Origin: Gammaproteobacteria bacterium
GTDB taxonomy: Bacteria > Pseudomonadota > Gammaproteobacteria > Nevskiales > Nevskiaceae
Assembly: GCA_016182805.1 (NCBI GenBank)
Contig: JACPFV010000008.1
Span: forward strand, 1-64,000
DNA length: 64,000 nucleotides
Direction: 5' to 3'
A program made the translations under genes and the position numbers. Positions 19,988 through 31,642 of the stretch are shown in pieces. The notes beneath the pieces are model-generated. The model saw only the letters and a program-made list of their open reading frames with translations. It was not told where the DNA came from and made no database searches. Numbering within the stretch: position 1 is the first letter of the stretch; each line of letters opens with the position of its first letter.

Positions 19988-20016
19988 TTTCACCTGTACG
20001 AGATCGCCGTTTCGCA

Positions 20017-21459
20017 ATGACCGACGCAATTTCCCTCGCCCGCAGCACCCTGCTCGCGCCCGCCGACCTGTCCGAGCGCAGCCTGGAGCAGGCGCTCGGC
20101 CGGCTGATGAAGCCGGGCATCGACGCCGCCGACCTCTACTTCCAGTACGCGCGCAGCGAGAGCTGGTTCCTGGAGGACGGCATCGTCAAGTCCGGCTCGC
20201 ACCATATCGAGCAGGGCGTGGGCGTGCGCGCCATGAGCGGCGAGAAGCAGGGCTTCGCGTACTCCGACGAGATCGCCCTGCCGGCGCTGATGGACGCCGC
20301 CGGCACCGCACCGGCCATCGTGCGCGCGGGCCAGCAGGGCCGCGTGCAGGCCTGGCACGCGCGCTCGGCGGCTGCGCTGTATGCCGCGGACAACCCGCTC
20401 GCCAGCCTGCCCGACGCCGCCAAGATCGAGCTGCTGCGCCGCGCCGACCGCGCCGCGCGCGCCGCCGACCCGCACGTCGCCCAGGTCATGGTCACGCTCG
20501 CCGCCACCCACGACACCGTGCTGGTGGCGGCCGCCGACGGCACCCTGGCCGCCGACGTGCGGCCGCTGGTGCGGCTCAACGTGAGCGTGATCGTCGAGCG
20601 CGACGGCAAGCGCGAGCAGGCGCAGGCCGGCGGTGGCGGCCGCACCGACTACCGGGTGTTTCTGCAGGGCAATCTGCCGGAAACCTACGCGAAGGAAGCC
20701 GTGCGCCAGGCCCTGGTGCGGCTGGATGCCGCGCCGGCACCGGCCGGCAGCATGACCGTGGTGCTGGGCCCCGGCTGGCCCGGCGTGCTGCTGCACGAGG
20801 CGGTCGGCCACGGCCTGGAAGGCGATTTCAACCGCAAGGGCACCTCCGCGTTCACCGGCCGCATCGGCCAGAAGGTCGCCTCGGACCTGTGCACCATCGT
20901 CGACGACGGCAGCATCGCCGGGCGCCGCGGTTCGCTCACCCTGGACGACGAGGGCACGCCCACGCAGTGCACCGTGCTGATCGAGAACGGCATCCTGCGC
21001 GGCTACCTCCAGGACAAGCTCAACGCGCGCCTGATGGGCATGGCGCCCACCGGCAACGGCCGGCGCGAGTCCTTCGCGCACCTGCCGATGCCGCGCATGA
21101 CCAACACCTACATGCGGCCCGGCCCGCACGACCCGGCCGAGATCGTCGCCTCGGTCGAGCGCGGCCTCTACGCCGTCAACTTCGCCGGCGGGCAGGTCGA
21201 CATCACTTCCGGCAACTTCGTGTTTTCCGCCAGCGAGGCGTACCTGATCGAGCACGGCAAGGTCACGCGCCCGGTCAAGGGCGCGACCCTGATCGGCAAC
21301 GGCCCCGACGTGCTGACGCGCGTGACCATGGTCGGCAACGACCTTGCGCTCGACAGCGGCATCGGCGTCTGCGGCAAGGACGGCCAGAGCGTGCCGGTGG
21401 GCGTGGGGCAGCCCACGCTCAAGATCGAGGGCATCACCGTCGGCGGCACGCAGAGTTAG
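20017..21459 (+). CDS. tldD: Metalloprotease TldD
   Basis: 480 aa. The TldD half of the TldD/TldE zinc protease, which processes peptides such as microcins and clears unfolded polypeptides. The metal motif is in [18 protein letters not shown] (HExxxH), with the second conserved block [20 protein letters not shown] and the C-terminal [21 protein letters not shown]. The tldE/pmbA partner is not in the window, as is common. Confidence 0.97.
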   Translation: MTDAISLARSTLLAPADLSERSLEQALGRLMKPGIDAADLYFQYARSESWFLEDGIVKSGSHHIEQGVGVRAMSGEKQGFAYSDEIALPALMDAAGTAPAIVRAGQQGRVQAWHARSAAALYAADNPLASLPDAAKIELLRRADRAARAADPHVAQVMVTLAATHDTVLVAAADGTLAADVRPLVRLNVSVIVERDGKREQAQAGGGGRTDYRVFLQGNLPETYAKEAVRQALVRLDAAPAPAGSMTVVLGPGWPGVLLHEAVGHGLEGDFNRKGTSAFTGRIGQKVASDLCTIVDDGSIAGRRGSLTLDDEGTPTQCTVLIENGILRGYLQDKLNARLMGMAPTGNGRRESFAHLPMPRMTNTYMRPGPHDPAEIVASVERGLYAVNFAGGQVDITSGNFVFSASEAYLIEHGKVTRPVKGATLIGNGPDVLTRVTMVGNDLALDSGIGVCGKDGQSVPVGVGQPTLKIEGITVGGTQS

Positions 21460-21528
21460 GCGCGCACTCTTGCGCGCCGGGCGGCGGTACGGAACAGAAT
21501 AAAGACGCGACAAGAAGGGGCTGAAACC

Positions 21529-22110
21529 ATGGCCAAGCGCCCACCCGGCAAGCTGCGCATCATCGGCGGCCAGCACCGCAGCCGCGTCATCGAGTTCGAT
21601 CCGGACAGCGGCGTGCGGCCGACGCCGGACCGCGTGCGCCAGACCGTGTTCGACTGGCTGACGCCGGCGATCGACGGCGCGCGCTGCCTGGACCTGTTCG
21701 CCGGCAGCGGCGCGCTGGGACTGGAGGCGATCTCGCGCGGCGCGTCCAAGGTGACATTCGTCGAGTACAGCCGCCGCCAGGTGGAGCTGATCCGCGCCAA
21801 CCTCGCGACGCTGCGCGAGGACGCCAGGGCGGACCTGGTGCCGACCGACGGCATCACCTACCTGGAACTCTCGCCGGGGCTGTTCGACGTGGTGTTCCTC
21901 GACCCGCCGTTCGGCAGCCCGCTGCTGCCGCGCGCGCTGGAGCTGCTGCCGCAGCGCCTGGCGCCCGGCAACCGCGTGTACCTGGAGTGGCCCGCGCGCG
22001 CCAAGCCTTCGCTTCCGCCCGGCTTCACCCTGCTGCGCGAAAAGCAGGCCGGGCAAGTAAGCTACGGCCTGGCCACCTACGCAGAATCCGCGGCGGAGAA
22101 AACCAAGTGA
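21529..22110 (+). CDS. rsmD: 16S rRNA (guanine966-N2)-methyltransferase
   Basis: 193 aa. Methylates G966 of 16S rRNA. The RsmD start LRIIGGQHRSRVIEF, the SAM loop CLDLFAGSGALGLEAISRGA and the catalytic VVFLDPPFGSPLLPRAL are intact. The stop overlaps the GTG start of coaD (GTGA); rsmD-coaD is a widespread pair. Confidence 0.96.
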   Translation: MAKRPPGKLRIIGGQHRSRVIEFDPDSGVRPTPDRVRQTVFDWLTPAIDGARCLDLFAGSGALGLEAISRGASKVTFVEYSRRQVELIRANLATLREDARADLVPTDGITYLELSPGLFDVVFLDPPFGSPLLPRALELLPQRLAPGNRVYLEWPARAKPSLPPGFTLLREKQAGQVSYGLATYAESAAEKTK

Positions 22111-22604
22111 GCGCGAACGTGATCGCGGCGTATTCCGGCACCTTCGACCCCGTCACCTTCGGCCACACCGACATCATCGGCCGCGCGGCCAAGATGTTCC
22201 CGAAGCTGATCGTGGCGGTGGGCCTCAACCCCTCCAAGAACCCGCGCTTCACCCTGGGCGAGCGCATCGAGCTGATCGAGATGACGGTCAGGCAGCTCGG
22301 CCTGAGCAACGTCACGGTCAAAGGCTTCAACGGCCTGATTGTCGACTTCGCACGCGAGAACGACGTGCAGGTGCTGGTGCGCGGCGTGCGCAGCGTCGGC
22401 GACTTCGACTACGAGAAGCAGATGGCGGTGATGAACCGCGACCTCTACCCCAAGCTCGACACAGTGATGCTCGTGCCCTCGCCCGAGTACGCGCACCTGT
22501 CGTCCTCGCTGGTGCGCGAACTGGCCAGCCTGGGCGCGCCGGTGGAAAAGCTGGTGCCGGCGCCGGTGGTGCCGCCGCTGCTGGACCGTATCGGCCGCAA
22601 GTAA
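22107..22604 (+). CDS. coaD: Phosphopantetheine adenylyltransferase
   Basis: 165 aa, GTG start overlapping the rsmD stop. Transfers AMP to 4'-phosphopantetheine, the penultimate step of coenzyme A synthesis. Nucleotidyltransferase motif GTFDPVTFGHTDIIGRAAK and the C-terminal HLSSSLVRELASLG (the ISSS/TxVR motif) are present, as is LVRGVRSVGDFDYEKQMAVMNR. Confidence 0.97.
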   Translation: MSANVIAAYSGTFDPVTFGHTDIIGRAAKMFPKLIVAVGLNPSKNPRFTLGERIELIEMTVRQLGLSNVTVKGFNGLIVDFARENDVQVLVRGVRSVGDFDYEKQMAVMNRDLYPKLDTVMLVPSPEYAHLSSSLVRELASLGAPVEKLVPAPVVPPLLDRIGRK

Positions 22605-24643
<2,039 letters not shown>

Positions 24644-24648
24644 AGCGG

Positions 24649-25701
24649 CTACGTCGGCACGAACTGGCCGGGATTCGCCGCGCGCGCCGCCAGCGGCGCA
24701 TGCGGGTGCGGCGCCGCCGGGCGGCGGCGCGGCCGCGCCTCGGCAAGCCGTACGTTGAGGATGCCGCGCAGCACGCGCGCGTTGACGATGCGCGGCCGCC
24801 GGCGCAGGCCGGCGAGGCTGCCGGACTCGATGATCTGGAGCACGTAGCCGAGGTGGCCGCGGATCTCCGACAGGTACGGGTTGGGGCCGCCGAAGTGCTT
24901 TTCCAGGTACCGGTAGCAGCCCTCGAAATAGCCGTCCAGGCGCTCGTCGAACAGCTTCTTGGCGAATTCCGGCGTCTTGCGGATCAGGTCCTCCGGCGAG
25001 CTGTAGATCGGCTTGGGGCCGCCGGGGATGCCGTGCCCGGCCAGGCCGCAGGCGCGGAACTCGTGGAACAGGAACTTGTGGCACTTCTCCGGGTAACAGC
25101 GGTCGGCCATCTGCGCGACGATGTCGGCGGTGCCCAGCAGGTAGCCGATCCAGCGGTCCTTGGCGTGCTGCACCTCGATGCGGTCCAGCGCCATCTCGTA
25201 GCCGGTGAAATGCACCAGCCGCGCCGCCAGCGCCGCCTCCGGCGCGAAGCCGATGGCCGGCAGGTAGTCTTGCAGGAACTCGCCGCTGCGGGTCACGTGG
25301 TACAGCGTGAACTCGGCGCCGTTGTGGTACGCGGTCTCGTCCAGGCGGCGGATGTAGCCGGCGTCGTGGAACAGGGCGCAGATCACGCCCAGCACCGCGC
25401 GCCGCGCGCCGACGCGCTGCGCCGGGGTCACGCTGCGCTCGTAGCCGTCCAGCAGGCGCGCCATCGCCAGCGCGCAGTCCAGCGAGTGCTGGGCGTCGTG
25501 GTACCAGGTGTCGCAGCCGTGGTAGCCGGGCAGGATGCCGGCGTACAGGCGGCCAAAGGTTTCGTGGGCCTGCCGCACCGGCCGCAGGTCCACGCCCGGA
25601 TACAGTGCCGACAGGAGTCCGCAGATCGCCGCGCAGACCTCGGCCGGGTCCGAAATGTTGACGGTGTTGGTGACGTCGTAGTGGCTGCGGCGTTCGCGCA
25701 T
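24649..25701 (-). CDS. HD-domain phosphohydrolase
   Basis: 350 aa. HD-type metal motifs: WYHDAQHSLDCALAMARLL (about residues 66-84) and ALFHDAGYIRRLDE (about 109-122), then conserved His/Asp positions in YLLGTADIVAQMADR. The layout resembles cyclic-nucleotide phosphodiesterases more than (p)ppGpp hydrolases. The substrate is unknown. A basic, proline/arginine-rich tail of about 40 residues ends the protein. It converges on ggt with 5 bp between stop codons. Confidence 0.78.
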   Translation of the reverse strand: MRERRSHYDVTNTVNISDPAEVCAAICGLLSALYPGVDLRPVRQAHETFGRLYAGILPGYHGCDTWYHDAQHSLDCALAMARLLDGYERSVTPAQRVGARRAVLGVICALFHDAGYIRRLDETAYHNGAEFTLYHVTRSGEFLQDYLPAIGFAPEAALAARLVHFTGYEMALDRIEVQHAKDRWIGYLLGTADIVAQMADRCYPEKCHKFLFHEFRACGLAGHGIPGGPKPIYSSPEDLIRKTPEFAKKLFDERLDGYFEGCYRYLEKHFGGPNPYLSEIRGHLGYVLQIIESGSLAGLRRRPRIVNARVLRGILNVRLAEARPRRRPAAPHPHAPLAARAANPGQFVPT

Positions 25702-25803
25702 CGGCGGCCTATCCCCATCGCGGGCATGCGGCCATCTTAGTTCGCCGCCGGACGGCCCCGCGAGATTCAGTTCACAACGGGCGCCGCGTCCACCCGCCGC
25801 CGT

Positions 25804-26571
25804 CTACTCGCCGAATTCCGCCGTGACCGGCGCGTGGTCCGAGGGCCGTTCCAGCTTGCGCGGGGCGGGGTCGACCCGGCAGGCGCGGCATCGGTCCGCC
25901 AGCGCCGGCGAGGCCAGGATGTGGTCGATGCGCAGCCCCAGGTTGCGGCGGAACGCCGCCTGGCGGTAGTCCCACCAGGTGTACGACTGCGGCGCCTGCG
26001 GGAAGCGCCGGAAGCAGTCGGCCAGGCCCAGCTCCAGCAGCGCGCGGAAGGCGGCGCGCTCCGGCTCCGAGCACAGCACCTGGCCGGCCCAGAGCTGCGG
26101 GTCGTGCACGTCCTCGTCCGCCGGCGCGACGTTGAAGTCGCCGGTGACGGCGAGCAGCGGGTGCGCGGCCAGTTCGTCCTTCAGGTAGTCGCGCAGCGAG
26201 GCCAGCCAGCCGAGCTTGTACGCGTATTTCTCGCTGCCCACCGCCTGGCCGTTGGGCACGTAGATGTTGACCAGGCGCACGCCGCCGACGGTCGCCGCGA
26301 TCACGCGCTTCTGCTCGTCGGTCAGCCCCGGTATGTCGCGCGACACGTCGGCGACCGGTTCACGCGCCAGGATCGCCACGCCGTTGTAGGTCTTCTGGCC
26401 GTTGACCGCCGCGTGGTAGCCGGCCGCCTCCAGCTCGACGTGCGGAAAGTCCGCCTCCTGCAGCTTCAGCTCCTGCAAGCCGACCGCGTCCGCCGGGTTG
26501 GCGCGCAGCCAGTCCAGCAGGTGCGGCAGGCGCACGCGCAGGGAGTTGACGTTCCAGGTGGCGATTTTCAT
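25804..26571 (-). CDS. xthA: Exodeoxyribonuclease III
   Basis: 255 aa. AP endonuclease and 3'-5' exonuclease of base-excision repair. Metal/catalytic motifs: [58 protein letters not shown] and RPSDHAPV. The ATG overlaps the stop of the upstream PIN-toxin gene by 4 bp, an odd arrangement that places a repair enzyme in the same transcript as a toxin-antitoxin module. Confidence 0.96.
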   Translation of the reverse strand: MKIATWNVNSLRVRLPHLLDWLRANPADAVGLQELKLQEADFPHVELEAAGYHAAVNGQKTYNGVAILAREPVADVSRDIPGLTDEQKRVIAATVGGVRLVNIYVPNGQAVGSEKYAYKLGWLASLRDYLKDELAAHPLLAVTGDFNVAPADEDVHDPQLWAGQVLCSEPERAAFRALLELGLADCFRRFPQAPQSYTWWDYRQAAFRRNLGLRIDHILASPALADRCRACRVDPAPRKLERPSDHAPVTAEFGE

Positions 26572-26972
26572 GGCAGGGCCAGGAACTCCGCGGGCGTGAG
26601 GATTCGGCAGGACGCATGGCCCTTCAAGGCCAGCAAGTCGCCGTCGCCGGAGACGAGCATGTCCGCGCGGCCGGCTTCGGCAAGGTCCAGGAATGGCTGA
26701 TCCTTCGGGTCGCGGCAGGCGAGTTTCGAGGCCGGAACGGATTCGACCACTTCCGCGTATGGCAGATAAAGCGCCAGCGCCTCCGCCAGCTCGGCGGGAG
26801 ACAGGTTGAAACGGCCGTAGTTGAGGACGCGGGCCAACTCGGCAACCGTCTGCGCGCTCGCGAGTGGGGTGCACGCGGCCTGCCAGCGTGCGCGCAAGGC
26901 GCTCAGGCGTCCCTGGCGGAACAGCAGCGCCGATACGATGGTGTTGGTATCGAAAACGACGCGGGGTTTCAC
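26568..26972 (-). CDS. PIN-domain toxin
   Basis: 134 aa. PIN fold with catalytic Asp in [18 protein letters not shown], a middle Glu in TVAELARVL, and [28 protein letters not shown] near the end. The GTG at 26972 overlaps the antitoxin stop (GTGA) and is preferred to a longer frame starting at 26990. The stop overlaps the xthA start. Confidence 0.88.
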   Translation of the reverse strand: MKPRVVFDTNTIVSALLFRQGRLSALRARWQAACTPLASAQTVAELARVLNYGRFNLSPAELAEALALYLPYAEVVESVPASKLACRDPKDQPFLDLAEAGRADMLVSGDGDLLALKGHASCRILTPAEFLALP

Positions 26973-27193
26973 GCGCGCTCGCGCGCCCATCGAACCGCGT
27001 CTTCGACATCCTTCTCGGTGATGCCGAGCTTTTCCAGCTTGTCCCAGACTTCCTCGACGCGGCTCTTGCGCAGCGGCTTGAGGATGATCCGATCACCCTC
27101 CTTGCTCACCTCGAAGTAATTCACGCCCGGAAGCTCTTTGACCAACGCCTTGGGCAAGGTCACTTGGTTCTTGCTCGTCATCTTTGCCAGCAT
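26969..27193 (-). CDS. AbrB-type antitoxin
   Basis: 74 aa. Swapped-hairpin DNA-binding start [19 protein letters not shown] and an acidic/basic C-terminal tail expected to bind the PIN toxin. The ATG at 27193 has GGAG five bases upstream; a second ATG four codons later is also possible. The promoter side contains two short GTAAGGAA direct repeats (27203-27218), which may be the operator. Confidence 0.85.
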   Translation of the reverse strand: MLAKMTSKNQVTLPKALVKELPGVNYFEVSKEGDRIILKPLRKSRVEEVWDKLEKLGITEKDVEDAVRWARERA

Positions 27194-27238
27194 GACCGCT
27201 CCAGGTAAGGAAGTAAGGAAACAAGTATATCCGGGTTG

Positions 27239-29290
27239 CTACGCCGCCTCCAAAAGCCCCGAATGCCGCAGCAAAGGATCGATCGACGGCTTGCGCCCGC
27301 GGAACGCCACGAACAGTTCCATCGCCTCGCGCGAGCCGCCCTGGGCCAGGATGGTGTCGCGGAAGCGCTGGCCGACGGCGGGGTTGAACAGGCCTTCCTC
27401 CTCGAACGCGGCGAAGGCGTCGGCCGACAGCACCTCGGCCCACTTGTAGCTGTAGTACCCGGCCGCGTAGCCGCCGGCGAAGATGTGCGAGAACGAGTGC
27501 GGCATGCGATTCCAGGCCGGCGGGCGCAGCACCGCGACCTCGTCGCGCACCCGGTTCAGGGTCTCCAGCACGCGGGGGCCGCGCGCCGGGTCGTAGTCGC
27601 GGTGCAGGCGCAGGTCGAACAGCGCGAACTCGAGCTGGCGCACGGTGGACAGGCCGGCGTGGAAGCTGCGGCTGGCGCGCAGGCGCTCCAGCAGCGCGTC
27701 CGGCAGCGGCGCGCCGGTCTGGAAATGGCGTGCGATCGGGCCCAGCGGCTCGCGCTCGTAGCACCAGTTCTCCATGAACTGGCTGGGCAGCTCGACCGCG
27801 TCCCAGGCCACGCCATGGATGCCGGCGACGGACGCCTCGTCCACCCGCGTCAGCAGGTGGTGCAGGCCGTGGCCGAACTCGTGGAACAGGGTCAGCACTT
27901 CGTCGTGCGTCAGCAGCGCCGGCTGGCCGGGCAACGGCGGGTTGAAGTTGCACACCAGAAACGCCACCGGCTCCTGCACGCCGGCCGCGGTGCGGCGCCG
28001 GCCGATGCACTCGTCCATCCAGGCGCCGCCGCGCTTGTGCTCGCGCGCGTACGGGTCCAGGTAGAAGCGCGCGAAGCGCCGGCCGCTGTCGTCGGCCAGC
28101 GCGTAGACCGTCACGTCCGGGTGCCACACCGGCGCCTGCATGGCCTCGATGCGCAGGCCGTACAGGCGCTCGACCAGCTTGAACATGCCGGCGATCGCCT
28201 GCGGCGCCGGGAAGTACGGGCGCAGCTCGTCGTCCGACAGGCCCAGCTTTTCCTGCTTCAGCTTCTCCGCGTAATAGGCCAGGTCCCAGGGCTCCGGCGC
28301 CTGCGGCCCGCCCCGCTCGCGCGCGAAGGCGGCGAGTTCGTCCAGCTCGGCCAGGGCGCGCCGGCGGGCGCGGGCGGCGAGGTCCTTCAGGAACCGCTCG
28401 ACCTCGTCCGCCGACTCCGCCATCTTCGGCTCCAGCGACAGCTCGGCGTAGTTGGCAAAGCCCAGCAGCCGCGCCTCCTCGTGGCGCAGGGCGAGGATTT
28501 CCTCCATCAGCGCACTGTTGTCGAAGGTGCCGGCCTGCGGGCCCTGGTCGGAGGCGCGGGTGGCGTAGGCCTCGTAGATTTCGCGCCGCAGGGTGCGGTC
28601 GTCGGCGTAGGTGATGACCGCGTCGTAGCTGGGGAAGTCCAGCGTCAGCAGCCAGCCGTCCAGGCCTTTGGCCTTGGCCTTTTCCGCCGCCGCGTGCTTG
28701 CCGCTGGCGGTCATGCCGGCGAGCCGCGACTCGTCCGTGACGTGCTTGCTCCAGGCCTGGATGGCGTCGAGCAGGTGCTCCTCGAATTTGGTGGAGAGTT
28801 CCGACAGGCGCAGCGAGATCCGCTTGAAGCGCTCCTTCTGCTCCGGCGGCAGCGCCACGCCCGACAGGCGAAAGTCGCGCAGCGCGTCGCGCACCGCCTT
28901 CTGCCGCGCCGGGCCGTAGCCGGAGAACTCGGAGCCGGCGGCCAGCGACTCGTACGCGCGGAACAGCGGCTCGGACTGCGCCAGCTCCAGGCCGTATTCC
29001 GTGATCTTGGGCAGACAGGCGTTGTACGCCGCGCGCCAGGCCTCGCTGTTGGTCACGCTCCACAGGTGCGAGCAGGCCGACCACACGCGCGCCAGCCGGT
29101 CGCTCATCTCCTCCAGCGGGTGCACCAGCGTGTCCCAGCCCGGCGCGGCGTCCGCGGCGAGCAGCGCCGCCAGCTCGGCGCGGTTCTGCGCCAGCACGGC
29201 GTCGATGGCCGGCCCGGCGTGCTCGGGGCGGATGCGGTCGAACGCCGGCAGCCGGGCGCTCGGGACGAGATCAAGCAGGGGGTTGGTCAT
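27239..29290 (-). CDS. prlC: Oligopeptidase A (M3 family zinc metallopeptidase)
   Basis: 683 aa, full length. Cytoplasmic zinc endopeptidase that degrades signal peptides and short peptides. The zinc motif is LTLFHEFGHGLHHLLTRVDE, followed by SVAGIHGVAWDAVELPSQFME with the third ligand. C-terminal FAGGYAAGYYSYKWAEVLSADAF is typical of the family. Confidence 0.97.
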   Translation of the reverse strand: MTNPLLDLVPSARLPAFDRIRPEHAGPAIDAVLAQNRAELAALLAADAAPGWDTLVHPLEEMSDRLARVWSACSHLWSVTNSEAWRAAYNACLPKITEYGLELAQSEPLFRAYESLAAGSEFSGYGPARQKAVRDALRDFRLSGVALPPEQKERFKRISLRLSELSTKFEEHLLDAIQAWSKHVTDESRLAGMTASGKHAAAEKAKAKGLDGWLLTLDFPSYDAVITYADDRTLRREIYEAYATRASDQGPQAGTFDNSALMEEILALRHEEARLLGFANYAELSLEPKMAESADEVERFLKDLAARARRRALAELDELAAFARERGGPQAPEPWDLAYYAEKLKQEKLGLSDDELRPYFPAPQAIAGMFKLVERLYGLRIEAMQAPVWHPDVTVYALADDSGRRFARFYLDPYAREHKRGGAWMDECIGRRRTAAGVQEPVAFLVCNFNPPLPGQPALLTHDEVLTLFHEFGHGLHHLLTRVDEASVAGIHGVAWDAVELPSQFMENWCYEREPLGPIARHFQTGAPLPDALLERLRASRSFHAGLSTVRQLEFALFDLRLHRDYDPARGPRVLETLNRVRDEVAVLRPPAWNRMPHSFSHIFAGGYAAGYYSYKWAEVLSADAFAAFEEEGLFNPAVGQRFRDTILAQGGSREAMELFVAFRGRKPSIDPLLRHSGLLEAA

Positions 29291-29390
29291 GGGGCGGTCC
29301 AGCGTAGCGGCCGTGGGCGCGAAACTGCGGCGGGGCGGGAATTCTACCGAGCCGCCGCCGCCGGTTGATGGCTATTTTTTGCCCTGCTAC

Positions 29391-29414
29391 GATGCATCTG
29401 ATGCATTTGCATCA
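29391..29414 (+). promoter_or_regulatory. Palindromic operator upstream of vapBC
   Basis: GATGCATC (29391-29398) is itself a palindrome, and TGATGCATTTGCATCA (29399-29414) is a perfect 7-bp inverted repeat with a 2-base centre. They end 14 bp before the antitoxin start. The repeated GATGCAT core suggests several sites for cooperative binding by the VapB dimer. Confidence 0.6.
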
Positions 29415-29428
29415 AATGATGGGGCATC

Positions 29429-29665
29429 ATGCGCACGACGCTGGATATTGACCGCGACGTGCTGGCCGCCGCCAAGGAACTGGCGCAGCGCCAGCACAAG
29501 ACCGCCGGGCAGGTGATTTCGGAGCTGGCACGCCGGGCGCTCACCACGCCCACGGCCGCGATTGCCGAACCGACCCCGGTGCATGGATTCCGGCCCTTCG
29601 CCTCGCGTGGCGCGGTGGTGACGGACGAGGCCGTCGGCCGGCTGCGCGACGAGGCCGGCATCTGA
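29429..29665 (+). CDS. VapB-type ribbon-helix-helix antitoxin
   Basis: 78 aa. The N-terminus MRTTLDIDRDVLAAAKELA with GQVISELARRAL is a ribbon-helix-helix DNA-binding domain; the C-terminal half should neutralise the toxin. Preceded by a palindromic operator. The stop overlaps the start of the PIN toxin gene (TGATG). Confidence 0.88.
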   Translation: MRTTLDIDRDVLAAAKELAQRQHKTAGQVISELARRALTTPTAAIAEPTPVHGFRPFASRGAVVTDEAVGRLRDEAGI

Positions 29666-30093
29666 TGCGGGCGCTGCTGGACGTCAATGTCCTGATCGCC
29701 CTGCTGGACGCCGATCACGTGCAGCACGCCGCCGCCAGCCGCTGGCTGTCCGGGAACCTGGCGCACGGCTGGGCGTCCTGCCCGATCACGCAGAACGGCT
29801 GCGTGCGCATCATGTCCCAGCCCGGCTACCCGAACGCCCTGCCCGCCGCCGAGGTCGCAGCAAGGCTGGCGGAGGCCGCCGCCACGCCGCATCACGAGTT
29901 CTGGGCCGACCGCGTAAGCCTGCTCGACGACCACGTTATCGACCGGCGCTACCTGCTCGGCCCGCGCCAGGTGACGGCTGCTTACCTGCTGGCGCTGGCC
30001 GTGCGCGAAAACGGCCGCTTCGTCACCTTCGACCGCTCGGTTTCGCTGGCTGCCGCCCGCGGCGCGGCGGCGCGGCATTTGTGCGTGCTATAG
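29665..30093 (+). CDS. VapC-type PIN toxin
   Basis: 142 aa. PIN nuclease with MRALLDVNVLIALLDADH, the mid-protein WASCPITQNGCVRIMSQPGYPN (a hallmark of the TA_Mtu37Kd-like VapC subgroup) and the C-terminal FVTFDRSVSLAA. It should cleave structured RNA in the absence of antitoxin. Coupled to the ribbon-helix-helix gene. Confidence 0.88.
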   Translation: MRALLDVNVLIALLDADHVQHAAASRWLSGNLAHGWASCPITQNGCVRIMSQPGYPNALPAAEVAARLAEAAATPHHEFWADRVSLLDDHVIDRRYLLGPRQVTAAYLLALAVRENGRFVTFDRSVSLAAARGAAARHLCVL

Positions 30094-30107
30094 CGGCGGC
30101 CGGTCTT

Positions 30108-31025
30108 TCACGCGAAGCCCCGCACGCCCAGCAGCCACGCTGCCGCCAGCCACAGCGCGGCGCCCAGCAGGAACGCGAGCAGCGCGTAGCCGCGCGCGCG
30201 CCGGATCAACGCCTCCTGCGTGCCGGAGTGGATCAGGTAGGGCCGCCGGTCGGGCGGGCGGCACAGCACGTGCAGGTCGGGGTCGGTGGCGCGCTGCAGT
30301 TGCTCGCGTCGCACCTGTTGCAGCGCGACGCGGCGCGCGGCCTCCCACTCCTTCAGATCCACTTGGCCGTCTTTATTGACGTCGAACAGCGCCATCTTCT
30401 GCTTGTCGCGCTTCCACTCGGCGAGCAGCAGGCCGACCTCGGCGGCCTCGTCCAGCGTGCCGGCAACGGTGGTCTGGCTGCGGAACCAGCCGAGCATGTA
30501 GACCGGGTCGCCGGCGTGGATCAGCTCTTCCACGTACTTGAACGGGCGGGTCATGGCGTTCCACGGGCCGGAACCGAACTTCGGCCCCACGCGCGGCTTC
30601 CAGAAATCGCCGTACCAGGTCCAGCGCCGCGTCGGCGTGACGTTCGCGCCCTCCGCATCCACGATGCAGGCGCCGCTGTCGTCGTCGAGCAGGAACAGGT
30701 CGTCACTGGCGTGCTCCTCGACCAGCGTCCAGGTGCCGTCGCGGTCGCGGCCGCCGCGCTCGTAGATGGCGTAGCGCCACCACACGCAGGGCGTGTGCGT
30801 GAGCGGCGCGACGATCTTCGGCCCCGGCATCAGCCGGACGATGCCTTCGAGCTCGACATAGCCCTGCGCCGCGGAGCGGATGCGCGAGGTCGGCAGGTCC
30901 TCGGCGCGCCGCGCGCGCATCGAGAAATACAGGGCGCCGAGCAGGGCGATCAGGCCGCCGGCGGCGCAGACCGACAGCAGCCCGAAGTAGGCTTCGGGCG
31001 TCGCCTCGACGATGAACTCGCGCAA
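30108..31025 (-). CDS. Membrane protein with a GIDE (Mulan-like) domain and an EF-hand
   Basis: 305 aa. N-terminal membrane helix (about residues 13-35), then a GIDE-type domain with GYVELEGIVRLMPGPKIVAPLTHTPCVWWRYAIYE and a DDSGACIVDAEGANV strand. A single EF-hand-like loop DVNKDGQVDLKE follows near residue 217, and a C-terminal membrane hairpin ends the protein. GIDE domains occur in eukaryotic Mulan without its RING in bacteria; the function is unknown. It starts at TTG directly after the lemA stop with no gap, so it depends on lemA translation. Confidence 0.75.
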   Translation of the reverse strand: MREFIVEATPEAYFGLLSVCAAGGLIALLGALYFSMRARRAEDLPTSRIRSAAQGYVELEGIVRLMPGPKIVAPLTHTPCVWWRYAIYERGGRDRDGTWTLVEEHASDDLFLLDDDSGACIVDAEGANVTPTRRWTWYGDFWKPRVGPKFGSGPWNAMTRPFKYVEELIHAGDPVYMLGWFRSQTTVAGTLDEAAEVGLLLAEWKRDKQKMALFDVNKDGQVDLKEWEAARRVALQQVRREQLQRATDPDLHVLCRPPDRRPYLIHSGTQEALIRRARGYALLAFLLGAALWLAAAWLLGVRGFA

Positions 31026-31595
31026 TCAGGTGCGGAACAGCGCGCGCAGGTCCGGGTCCTTCTTCTCCTCCGCGCCGAACTCCAGCAGCTCGGCCGGCCG
31101 GAAGCCGGCCAGCCGCGCCACGACCAGGTCCGGGAACTGCTCGATGCGCACGTTGTTGAGGTTGACGCTCTCGTTGTAGAACTCGCGCCGGTCGGCGATG
31201 GCGTTCTCCAGGCCCGTGATGCGCGACAGCAGCTGCATGATGGCCTGGTTGGCCTTCAGCTCCGGGTAGGCCTCGACCGTGGCCAGGATGCCGCCCAGCC
31301 CGGCGCGGATCGCGCCCTCGGCCGCGCCGACGCCTTTCACGTCGCCCTGCTGGCGCGCCGTGTTGGCCTGGCCGCGCGCCTGCATGACGCGCTCCAGGGT
31401 GGCGCGCTCGAACTGCATATACTGCTTGCAGGTTTCCACCAGCTTGGGCAGCTCGTCGTGGCGCTGCTTGAGCAACACATCGATGTTGCTCCAGCTCTTC
31501 CCCACGCCGTGCTTGAGCGTGACCAGGCCGTTGTAGATCGCGATGCCGTACACCAGCAGCACGGCGACCGCTGCAAGCAGGACAATTTGTCCCAT
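31026..31595 (-). CDS. lemA: LemA family protein
   Basis: 189 aa. Membrane helix at the N-terminus ([21 protein letters not shown]), then the antiparallel helical LemA domain with [26 protein letters not shown] and [18 protein letters not shown]. LemA proteins are membrane-anchored helical bundles of unclear function, often next to GIDE-domain or TPM-domain proteins, as here. Confidence 0.93.
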   Translation of the reverse strand: MGQIVLLAAVAVLLVYGIAIYNGLVTLKHGVGKSWSNIDVLLKQRHDELPKLVETCKQYMQFERATLERVMQARGQANTARQQGDVKGVGAAEGAIRAGLGGILATVEAYPELKANQAIMQLLSRITGLENAIADRREFYNESVNLNNVRIEQFPDLVVARLAGFRPAELLEFGAEEKKDPDLRALFRT

Positions 31596-31642
31596 ACCCT
31601 GTTCCCCCGAAACCGGCGTTTTCCGAGTCTAACGGAACTTCG

